Shown: piece after piece, positions 57,881 through 64,000 of the stretch | Numbering within the stretch: the first letter of the stretch is position 1 | Layout: every line of letters starts with the position of its first letter | Source of the DNA: Oligoflexales bacterium | Lineage (GTDB): Bacteria; Bdellovibrionota_B; Oligoflexia; Oligoflexales; RGVZ01 | Direction of reading: 5' to 3' | NCBI GenBank assembly: GCA_947494335.1 | Contig: CANLUT010000002.1 | Coordinates: 310,001 to 374,000, forward strand | Length of the DNA: 64,000 bases | Notes under the pieces: model-generated | Databases searched by the model: none | The model's input: only the letters and a program-made list of their open reading frames with translations | What the model was told of the DNA's origin: nothing | Position numbers and translations under genes: made by a program

Positions 57881-58426
57881 TTATGGTGACTTAGCCAGAT
57901 AGCGACCGCCGAGCAAAAGGCATAAGCAAGCTAACGCGTGATTAATCTGACCTGTCCTTATTAAGGAGTCAATATCCTGAGGATTTACAAACTCAAGAGA
58001 GATGCGTTCATCTGGGTCAGGAAAATGTTTTCGCTGCGTTGCGGGTAGGCAGCCCAGAGCTATGAAGAAATGACACCGATTCGTCATAATTGCAGGATTT
58101 GGGTTTACGGTCCCAAGCGGCAAAAAGCGTTGGCTAATAAAGCCCGTCTCCTCTTCTAACTCGCGAGCGGCGGCCATTGTTGGGTCCTTTTCGCCAGGAT
58201 CAATGACGCCTCCCGGTGTTTCCAAGACATAAGACATTGTTCCCACGCGGGGCTGTTTTACTAAAATGATCTGTCCATTTGCAGCCACAGGTAAAACATT
58301 GACCCAGTCTGGCGCTGCCAGCCGAAAGTATCCCTCGATGGTGTGATCGTTTTCGAGACGAAAGCCCACCTCCTCAACTTCGAACGGTCGCGTTTTAAGA
58401 ACAGATTTTTTATTAGTAATTTGCAT
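57881..58426 (-). CDS. Nudix hydrolase, ADP-ribose pyrophosphatase-like
   Basis: A Nudix phosphohydrolase of 181 residues. The Nudix box is GGVIDPGEKDPTMAAARELEEETGF (G-x5-E-x7-R-E-x-x-E-E-x-G). The N-terminal barrel (residues 1-60) with IILVKQPRVGTMSYVLETPG, matching E-x-P-x-G, is of NudF/NudE type, so ADP-ribose or a related nucleoside diphosphate sugar is a likely substrate. It begins two bp after the next gene upstream ends, and the PP2C gene follows. The exact substrate cannot be predicted. Confidence 0.85.
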   Translation of the reverse strand: MQITNKKSVLKTRPFEVEEVGFRLENDHTIEGYFRLAAPDWVNVLPVAANGQIILVKQPRVGTMSYVLETPGGVIDPGEKDPTMAAARELEEETGFISQRFLPLGTVNPNPAIMTNRCHFFIALGCLPATQRKHFPDPDERISLEFVNPQDIDSLIRTGQINHALACLCLLLGGRYLAKSP

Positions 58427-58427
58427 T

Positions 58428-59027
58428 CTAACTCCAACGACGTCCCATAACTTTCATTTCATTTGCTAAAAAATTCGCAGTTAAAGTTGCTGCGTCGCGA
58501 AAATTATCCTTCCACTGCTGATGGGCGTCTGGGCCCACAGCATTAGTCACAGCCACGACGCAAGTAAAAGACTTTGCTACAGGTAGCCAGTTTCTGGCGA
58601 CGGCGTATAATTCAAGCGTTTCTACAACGGGCAGGTCCTTGGTAGATTTTTCCGTCTTCAGAGAAATCGACGCACTATTATGAACCCAGCAGGCAGGAAG
58701 CGGAAGCTGCAAGCTGGTCAACATGAGTTTCTCCTCAGAATTTGTTACGAGATAGCCCTGACCGGTACGAACGTCCACTGGCGCAAAGTCAACTCCTAAA
58801 GATGTAAACAACTCAACGTTACAAAAGTCACCCAAAATTCCAGCGGTACAGCAAAAAAACACGTCTCTGCCAGCGACTAGGTCTCGCAAGCGAGCTGAGA
58901 TAATTGCTGACTGCGTTAATCCGACGCCAACGACAAGTTGGGTGGCGTTGACTCCCGAACCTCGCAATCTATCGACAAGCTCGATTGTTTCAAACTGTGC
59001 AGCACTGGCGATAATTGGATGACCCAT
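58428..59027 (-). CDS. nucleoside phosphorylase-fold protein (nucleosidase or futalosine hydrolase-like)
   Basis: A 200-residue protein that resembles the PNP/UDP/MTAN fold. NATQLVVGVGLTQSAIISAR is the usual G-x-G substrate-site loop; VETLELYAVARNWLPVAKSF holds the Glu of the ribose-binding V-E-(M)-(E) motif, and VVAVTNAVGPDAHQQWKDNF is the typical late-strand motif with the conserved Asn/Asp region. The common members hydrolyse methylthioadenosine/S-adenosylhomocysteine or futalosine. Start is ATG 59027, two bases after the RNase J stop; a TTG at 59051 overlapping that gene has no ribosome site. Substrate unresolved. It sits between RNase J and the Nudix gene. Confidence 0.7.
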   Translation of the reverse strand: MGHPIIASAAQFETIELVDRLRGSGVNATQLVVGVGLTQSAIISARLRDLVAGRDVFFCCTAGILGDFCNVELFTSLGVDFAPVDVRTGQGYLVTNSEEKLMLTSLQLPLPACWVHNSASISLKTEKSTKDLPVVETLELYAVARNWLPVAKSFTCVVAVTNAVGPDAHQQWKDNFRDAATLTANFLANEMKVMGRRWS

Positions 59028-59029
59028 AG

Positions 59030-60727
59030 TCAGATTGATACCAAGTTGCAAATTACTACAGGTTTTTTTCTCATCATTTGGAACAGATAGCGACGCACCT
59101 CAACGCGCATACTCTCCTCGAGGTCTTCCAGCCTGCTATCACGTCCGTCAACTGAATGTTTGAATCCTTTAACTGCTGCTTTGCGTATGGCGGACTCAAA
59201 TTCAGAAACTTCAATTCCTGATGGGGGCACAAGGCCTTGTACTGTTATTTTCATATTCCCAATAAGACTCTGATCGGCAAGATCGCAGCAGGCAGCGACA
59301 ATAACAAGACCAAGCTCCCCAACGCGCAAGCGCTCACGCAAAACATCATAGGGCAGGAGGTCCATCGATCCACTGTCTACAAACAGGTGATCAATGTCAA
59401 TTCTGTCCGAGATCGTGATTTCACTCGCGTCTACATCAATGACGTCACCGTTTTCGATCACGTACGATCTCGTATCGGATAAGCCGGCTTCTCCTGGAAC
59501 TTTGGAATTACTAGTCAAGTGACTGAAAGTTCCATGAACCGGTATGAAATTTCTTGGGCGAAGGGCAGAAACAAGTTGCTTTAACTCTTCACGATATCCA
59601 TGACCACTCACATGGATATTTGGGTCATTACGAACGGAAAAAATTCGTGCTCCACGCCTTTCAAGCAGGCTCATCATATACTGAATGACGCGCTCATTAC
59701 CTGGGATTGTTCTACTGCTAAATATCACAAGATCACCCGGGCAAATACTAAACTGGCGGTGCTCGCCGTTTGCAAGGCGCATTAAAGCCGAACGCCATTC
59801 CCCCTGACTTCCTGTAGCGATGACGCAAAGCTTTGAGCGGTCCATATTCATGGCAATGCTTGAATCGATAATCAATCCAGGAGCCGGCTGAAAAAGACCA
59901 AGTTCACTGGCGACTCGAATGCAATTATCGAGGCCACCACCAAGAATTAAGGCTTTGCGACCGGATGCTTCACAGACGTCGAGTATAGTTTTGATCCGCC
60001 AAAAGTTACTACTAAATGTACTGACCACGACGGCGCCGGATGGACATTCAGCGAAAGCCTTTTTCATTGGTTCAACCACGGTTGCTTCAGAGGGGCAAAA
60101 GCCAGGAATGTGGGAGTTGGTGCTGTCGGCTAACAGCAAATGAATACCCTCGCGACCGAGTTTTTCAAGATGCTTTATGTTGACGGGCTCTTCAAGCACC
60201 GGCGTAAAGTCAAACTTAAAATCGCCCGTGTGAAAAATATTAAGCTTTTCGGCGCGAATCATCAGTCCACAGGCGTTTGGGATGCTGTGGTTAAATGGAA
60301 CAAACTCTAATGAGAAATCTTCACACTCAACGCGGTCTCCGGGATTGACGCGATGAATTGGATATCTGACGCTGATGCCACGTCTCGCCAACTTGTTGTC
60401 AATCAGCGCCGCCGTCCAGGGTGTTGTGTAGACCGGTCCAGGCCAGCGGTCTAACATAAAGGAAAGGGCGCCAATATGATCCTCATGCCCATGTGTCATA
60501 ATGTAGGCGTATACACCGCCAAACTGTTCAATCCAAGGCGCCATATCTGGGAATAGCGATTCGACACCTAGCTTAGATGAATCTGGGAAGCTTATTCCGG
60601 CATCAACGATATAAAGTCTATCGTCGCAGATGTAGCCGGTCATATTCATGCCGAATTCGCCACAGCCGCCAAAAGGTATGATTCTTATCGCATTATTTTT
60701 GAAAAACGTGATCGGTGGATTTTGCAT
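59030..60727 (-). CDS. rnj: ribonuclease J-type metallo-beta-lactamase nuclease
   Basis: RNase J is an endo- and 5'-3' exoribonuclease with a metallo-beta-lactamase/beta-CASP fold. IIPFGGCGEFGMNMTGYICD near the N-terminus and the metal motif THGHEDHIGAL (H-x-H-x-D-H, about residues 78-88) are clear, and FHTGDFKFDFTP carries another ligand. SGHGYREELKQLVSALRPRNFIPVHGTFSHL is the beta-CASP end. 566 residues from ATG 60727, normal. The conserved C-terminal domain ends at VICNLVSI. It starts 38 bp after the AgmX-like gene. RNase J in a Gram-negative is known in some deltaproteobacterial and other lineages. Confidence 0.93.
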   Translation of the reverse strand: MQNPPITFFKNNAIRIIPFGGCGEFGMNMTGYICDDRLYIVDAGISFPDSSKLGVESLFPDMAPWIEQFGGVYAYIMTHGHEDHIGALSFMLDRWPGPVYTTPWTAALIDNKLARRGISVRYPIHRVNPGDRVECEDFSLEFVPFNHSIPNACGLMIRAEKLNIFHTGDFKFDFTPVLEEPVNIKHLEKLGREGIHLLLADSTNSHIPGFCPSEATVVEPMKKAFAECPSGAVVVSTFSSNFWRIKTILDVCEASGRKALILGGGLDNCIRVASELGLFQPAPGLIIDSSIAMNMDRSKLCVIATGSQGEWRSALMRLANGEHRQFSICPGDLVIFSSRTIPGNERVIQYMMSLLERRGARIFSVRNDPNIHVSGHGYREELKQLVSALRPRNFIPVHGTFSHLTSNSKVPGEAGLSDTRSYVIENGDVIDVDASEITISDRIDIDHLFVDSGSMDLLPYDVLRERLRVGELGLVIVAACCDLADQSLIGNMKITVQGLVPPSGIEVSEFESAIRKAAVKGFKHSVDGRDSRLEDLEESMRVEVRRYLFQMMRKKPVVICNLVSI

Positions 60728-60765
60728 AGATACTTTCTTCGGTGGTTGCCCAAGCAACCTGTGAA

Positions 60766-62397
60766 CTATCCTTTGTCTCGCGAGAATTCGAATGGGTAGC
60801 GGACTTCAACACTGCCACCCTTTGGCTTTGGAAACTTCCAATTGGCGATTTTATTATAAACGCAGCGTACCAGTTCGTCGTCCTTAATCGAAGTCTGAAG
60901 CAAATCAAGATTTGATATCTGTCCTTGTGTATTAATTTGCCAACGCCACTCCATGGAGCCCCGAAGAGCCTGATTTCTGCGAAGTGCTAGCTCGTAACAG
61001 AGTCGCAGCTGGTAGCGCCCCGCAGTGATGGTTTTTTCTACCAAACTAGGCTCAATCTTTCCAGCTAATGGCTCGACAATCTTTGTATCATCGCTAGGTT
61101 GAGATCCCCATGTTGAGGCTTTGAGACTAGCGACTGTTGTCGACCCTCGCTCACGCCTTCCGCCCTCGGCCATCCACGTCAGACCAGCCTGATAAATTGG
61201 TGAACCCGCGGGCAAGTCGCAACATTTGATTGGACCAAAAAGAAGTCTATCATCTCCAAACAGATCTATCTGTGCTAAAGCTGCTCTGGCCGCGGATGAC
61301 TTTGCAAGGGATTCTTGCATCTTGTCGTCACTTTCAATTCCGAGATAGCCTTGTGCAATTTTTTCAAACGCCTCGTTGTTGGGCTTCTCCTCTTTTTCTT
61401 CTTTAACGAGTCCCATGTCTTTTTCGAATGTTTCCGAGACCGAGACCCGACTTTGCTCAAGATCCTTAGATGACGCTGCAATGATGGATATTTTATCGAG
61501 AAGACGAAGCACTTTACCGTCGACAGACTCACCAGAGACGGTCGGTATAGAGATGAGTCCGCGCTCAACCCGTGCGGATTGAGCGTCCAATGCTTGTTTT
61601 GCTTCAGCAGCATGAATTTTTTTGGCTTGATCATCAAAATGACTTTTATACTCCGCAGCCACAGACGGAAAGAGTTTTGGATTGTCAGTGGCCGTCTCTC
61701 CGTAACCCAGCGTCTTGGAAAATTCTGAATAATATCTCCAGACGTCGTGTACATAATCAAAGCGGTCTAGTGAAAACTGAACGACCGCAGGCCCGTCTGC
61801 CAGATGTTTTGTGGAGATGAATGGCAGAAGATTCACATCTGGAAGCTCCGATAGACCGCTGTATAGATCGTTGTCTCGAGATTTAAGTGTCGATCTCGCG
61901 CTGAGTGCAATGACTCCGGCTGCAAAGAATGCAACTGTAAGAGCTGTCCACTCAACTTTTTTATCGGCAACTAATGATAGGGGAGAGGCCAGGTAGCCAC
62001 GGGCCGGCTTTAATCGTTTTTCTGATTTCTTTAGCACTGGGCCTACTCTGATGGCGATGGATAGCTCTTCTATGCGAAGGCTTGCAGACGTTCCGGGACC
62101 GATTTCGAAAATCTTGCGACTTGGTTTTGCCGCTTGTAACACATAAGAGCCTCTGCTATTGGCAATAACACCGTTCCATGCCACGTTTGGATTTAGGATC
62201 AGTCCGGACTTTGTATTTTGAATAATTTCTAATTGATCCCACCGCGGCCACACCACGGATCTGATATTCGAAAACCAGCCCTTACCGGCCGTCACACCGC
62301 GAGCCCTAGATAGAGGCCTAGAGTAAGAACCAAGCTCTGCGCCGCCCCAGAAGACAGTTACCTGAAGAAAGTTTTTGCGATCTTTTTGCGAGGTCAT
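60766..62397 (-). CDS. AgmX/PglI-type TonB-family protein
   Basis: A 543-residue membrane protein with an N-terminal beta-rich domain (about 1-120), one membrane helix at about 149-167 (EWTALTVAFFAAGVIAL), a long periplasmic, partly coiled-coil part (about 215-345) and a C-terminal TonB-like AgmX/PglI domain (about 440-540). There, AGRYQLRLCYELALRRNQAL and RGSMEWRWQINTQGQISNLD are typical, followed by an aromatic-rich end (ANWKFPKPKGGSVEVRYPFEF). AgmX is GltJ of the Myxococcus adventurous gliding machinery, where it works with TolQ/TolR-like AglR/Q/S. The zinc-finger and GYF parts of GltJ are not seen. Neighbours are ExbD-like genes, so a complex that spans the envelope is plausible. Confidence 0.7.
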   Translation of the reverse strand: MTSQKDRKNFLQVTVFWGGAELGSYSRPLSRARGVTAGKGWFSNIRSVVWPRWDQLEIIQNTKSGLILNPNVAWNGVIANSRGSYVLQAAKPSRKIFEIGPGTSASLRIEELSIAIRVGPVLKKSEKRLKPARGYLASPLSLVADKKVEWTALTVAFFAAGVIALSARSTLKSRDNDLYSGLSELPDVNLLPFISTKHLADGPAVVQFSLDRFDYVHDVWRYYSEFSKTLGYGETATDNPKLFPSVAAEYKSHFDDQAKKIHAAEAKQALDAQSARVERGLISIPTVSGESVDGKVLRLLDKISIIAASSKDLEQSRVSVSETFEKDMGLVKEEKEEKPNNEAFEKIAQGYLGIESDDKMQESLAKSSAARAALAQIDLFGDDRLLFGPIKCCDLPAGSPIYQAGLTWMAEGGRRERGSTTVASLKASTWGSQPSDDTKIVEPLAGKIEPSLVEKTITAGRYQLRLCYELALRRNQALRGSMEWRWQINTQGQISNLDLLQTSIKDDELVRCVYNKIANWKFPKPKGGSVEVRYPFEFSRDKG

Positions 62398-62415
62398 ATT
62401 CTATTGCTCCAGAGC

Positions 62416-62934
62416 CTATCGCAGAATCCGTGTCTCAAATCCATATTTTGTAAATCCCGCCTCTGCAAGTGCGTAAATAACTGGGCGAATATGATGGAAG
62501 TTCAGGTGTTGATCGACCGAGAGCGCGACGATGGTGTCGTTCTTTGTGATCTGACCTTTTAAGATCGATTTTTCAACGACGTCTCTAGCGGCCAACGTGA
62601 GATAATCGCGAAGAGGGCGAAGTTGGTCTTGAGAGGGACCTGAAAGAGACCATGAAAAGGTTAGACCATTAGTCGTCCTAACGACAATCTGTTCTTTCTT
62701 AGTCCCAATACTTAGCCAAACACCTGAGTGATTCGAAATATCTGTCTGATGTTCAAGTGGACTGGCTACCCCAAATAGCCGTGTAGATAGTTCCAAGTTG
62801 GTATAAATAGTGAGTACCGTTACGGCCATAAAAGGTATAATCAACGTATAGATTTTGAACGAGCCATCGTCGAATAGCCTTTCCTTTTGCCGCAAAAATG
62901 CAGATATGGCTTTGCCGAGCTTGTGAGTCCTCAT
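62416..62934 (-). CDS. ExbD/TolR-like protein without the membrane Asp
   Basis: A 172-residue bitopic protein: basic cytoplasmic start, one membrane helix at about 27-47 (FKIYTLIIPFMAVTVLTIY) and an ExbD/TolR-like periplasmic domain. The domain's last part, NDTIVALSVDQHLNFHHIRPVIYALAEAGFTKYGFETR, matches the family's beta-alpha-beta unit with the A-G-F/I-x-x motif. The family normally has an Asp near the start of the membrane helix that carries protons; here the helix has none (two Asp lie before it, at residues 22-23). It overlaps the next gene upstream by 4 bp (ATGA). Paired with a second ExbD-like and a TolQ-like protein. Confidence 0.7.
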   Translation of the reverse strand: MRTHKLGKAISAFLRQKERLFDDGSFKIYTLIIPFMAVTVLTIYTNLELSTRLFGVASPLEHQTDISNHSGVWLSIGTKKEQIVVRTTNGLTFSWSLSGPSQDQLRPLRDYLTLAARDVVEKSILKGQITKNDTIVALSVDQHLNFHHIRPVIYALAEAGFTKYGFETRILR

Positions 62935-63500
62935 AAAAGACCTCCGCCGATCATCACGTGGCTAAATTTTTTCGCCCTCTTTAGAGATTCGACGACACCT
63001 GCAACGACAGCTACAGGGACCTCCGGATCCGGCACGACAACAACAAGCCCGTCAGATCGAATAGACCTCTTTCTCGTTCGTTCTTCGGACCACTGCTCCA
63101 CTTGACGAAGTAAGCTATCAGTCTGAGGCGAGCCAGAAATATGTGGGATGATAAATTTATTTCGAACATCGTCGCGTTCGTTGGAAAATGAATTCATATC
63201 GCCAAAAATCATTTCACTTGTTGTTATGCCAATGGCCAGCGTCTGCGGACTTATGGTGTTCGCAGTGGTTTCCCTTAATGTGTGGAGCCCCTTGTCTTCA
63301 ATGGGAAACTGGGCCACAGGGATGTCAAGAGAGATGATTCCGTACACTCCGCCTACAGAAATAACTCGGATTGAATAGGATAAGAAAAGTAGTAAACCGC
63401 AAACAGCAAGTGTCAGCAGCACCGACTCGTTAATGATCGATTCAGATAATCTCTTCTTCGTCCTTGATATTTTGGACGACAGCGTCTGCGACGTTTGCAT
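62931..63500 (-). CDS. second ExbD/TolR-like protein
   Basis: From ATG 63500 (AGGAG nine bases upstream) the product has 189 residues, with a basic start (SKISRTKKRLSES), a membrane helix at about residues 26-50 (SVLLTLAVCGLLLFLSYSIRVI) and a periplasmic domain. Its end, SDGLVVVVPDPEVPVAVVAGVVESLKRAKKFSHVMIGGG, matches the TolR-type unit with D-P-x-V-P and a Gly-rich terminus. No Asp lies in the membrane helix, only a Glu just before it. The frame is open for 47 more codons upstream (to 63641), but that part is out-of-register translation of the upstream gene. The coding sequences of this and the previous gene overlap by 59 bp. Confidence 0.7.
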   Translation of the reverse strand: MQTSQTLSSKISRTKKRLSESIINESVLLTLAVCGLLLFLSYSIRVISVGGVYGIISLDIPVAQFPIEDKGLHTLRETTANTISPQTLAIGITTSEMIFGDMNSFSNERDDVRNKFIIPHISGSPQTDSLLRQVEQWSEERTRKRSIRSDGLVVVVPDPEVPVAVVAGVVESLKRAKKFSHVMIGGGLL

Positions 63501-64000
63501 CCGATGGTGCTCCTTGCGTTGTGGCGATAGGCTGGGCTGCCAGTGCTGGTTCTGCTGGACTTGATACTGGCATCTGCATGTGCATTTGCATCGGCTCTGC
63601 CATGGCGACTGGCATGACGCTAGCCACCTCGGCAGGTACAAGTATGTTGCCTAAAACGGTCACGCCGTAGTGCATTTTTTCCGTAAGTCGGATTGCCATT
63701 CCTTTCACGAGATAATAGCCAACCAGAATGAGCATACTCAAAAGCACACCGAAAGCGGCCGGATTAAGTGACCTAGCCACTTCACTACCAAGACTTGCCT
63801 GCTTTTGAGCCGTATCAAGTACACTGACGGCGTGAAATGTATTCCAAAGAGAGTCGATGGCGCCAAGGATACCGGTTAACATAATGAGCGTTGATAGAGC
63901 TACGAGTGCTCCGACGCGAGCTTCGATGCGTGGGAGAAAATCTATGGTCTCCTCTTCAATAGTGCCGCGAATTGTTGTTGGATCAACTTCGGCTGCTTCA
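63442..64000 (-). CDS. TolQ/ExbB/MotA-like membrane protein (5' end outside window)
   Basis: Reading the minus strand from the window edge gives an open frame with a TolQ-like pattern: TIDFLPRIEARVGALVALST, a membrane helix LIMLTGILGAIDSLWNTF, a spacer, and a second helix FGVLLSMLILVGYYLVKGM followed by a Met/Pro/Ala-rich cytoplasmic tail. It lines up with the second and third helices of TolQ, but the conserved threonines expected there (in G-L-L-G-T-V and A-L-x-x-T-A) are replaced: TGILGA, and SLNPAAFG. It has no complete N-terminus in the window. It overlaps the second ExbD-like gene. A proton-channel role is therefore doubtful; the family assignment is moderate. Confidence 0.65.
   Translation of the reverse strand, partial: EAAEVDPTTIRGTIEEETIDFLPRIEARVGALVALSTLIMLTGILGAIDSLWNTFHAVSVLDTAQKQASLGSEVARSLNPAAFGVLLSMLILVGYYLVKGMAIRLTEKMHYGVTVLGNILVPAEVASVMPVAMAEPMQMHMQMPVSSPAEPALAAQPIATTQGAPSDANVADAVVQNIKDEEEII

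Noticed and set aside
63501-63641. Longer start of the second TolR-like protein
   Set aside because: The added 47 codons are Cys/Gln/Arg-rich and are an alternative-frame reading of the TolQ-like gene tail.

Overview
The window is a contiguous, densely packed bacterial chromosome segment around the replication origin, with no rRNA, tRNA, CRISPR array, insertion sequence or phage genes that I could see. Signs of the lineage are a diderm cell (SecA, YajC, outer-membrane-type barrel, lipoprotein), a DNPR-type (meso-diaminopimelate) MurE, a B-type succinate dehydrogenase (sdhCAB), an AgmX/PglI-type protein with TolQ/TolR relatives, RNase J, an RpoH-type sigma factor, and parAB sitting inside the ATP synthase genes next to oriC. 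From memory this combination best fits a Bdellovibrionota-type (former deltaproteobacterial) organism. That is an inference, not a sequence match.

Layout. 1-6.4 kb (minus strand): gyrA (3' end outside the window), gyrB, dnaN, dnaA. The origin is most likely between dnaA and the rightward genes (6.41-6.55 kb, one perfect DnaA box), where gene direction flips; degenerate boxes lie between dnaN and dnaA. 6.5-16.4 kb (plus strand): two small ATP-synthase-associated membrane proteins, atpB, atpE, then a terminator, three parS sites at an exact 38-bp period, parA-parB, a second terminator, and the remaining ATP synthase genes atpF'-F-H-A-G-D-C. 16.4-18.6 kb: a GT4 glycosyltransferase and an atypical SDR. 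18.6-31.3 kb (minus strand): a division and cell-wall (dcw) cluster read as rsmH-ftsL-ftsI-murE::murD-ftsW-murC-ftsQ-ftsA-ftsZ. Its murE and murD are fused into one 951-residue protein, and murF, mraY, murG, murB, ddl and mraZ are absent. ftsZ has its own consensus sigma-70 promoter and a very long linker.

31.7-39.4 kb: a LysM lipoprotein, an AmgK/MurU-like kinase and nucleotidyltransferase pair (candidate cell-wall sugar salvage), a lipid-kinase-like protein, an RpoH-like sigma factor and a UvrD/PcrA helicase. 39.5-43.7 kb: yajC, an outer-membrane protein and a two-domain M16 peptidase. 43.7-47.1 kb: sdhC-sdhA-sdhB. 47.2-52.8 kb: purS-purQ-purL-purF, then rph (RNase PH). 52.8-64 kb (minus strand): a small tail-anchored protein, secA, an M23 envelope peptidase, a PP2C phosphatase, a Nudix hydrolase, a nucleosidase-like protein, RNase J, an AgmX-like TonB-family protein, two ExbD/TolR-like proteins and a TolQ/ExbB-like protein cut by the window edge. 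Here the TolQ/TolR relatives lack the residues expected for proton conduction.

Together the genes cover replication start and segregation, energy supply, wall synthesis and division, and envelope machinery. The most unusual points are the MurE-MurD fusion with its gutted dcw cluster, the phased parS array in the atp locus, the degenerate ExbB/ExbD/AgmX module, and a marked excess of the palindrome GCGGCCGC.
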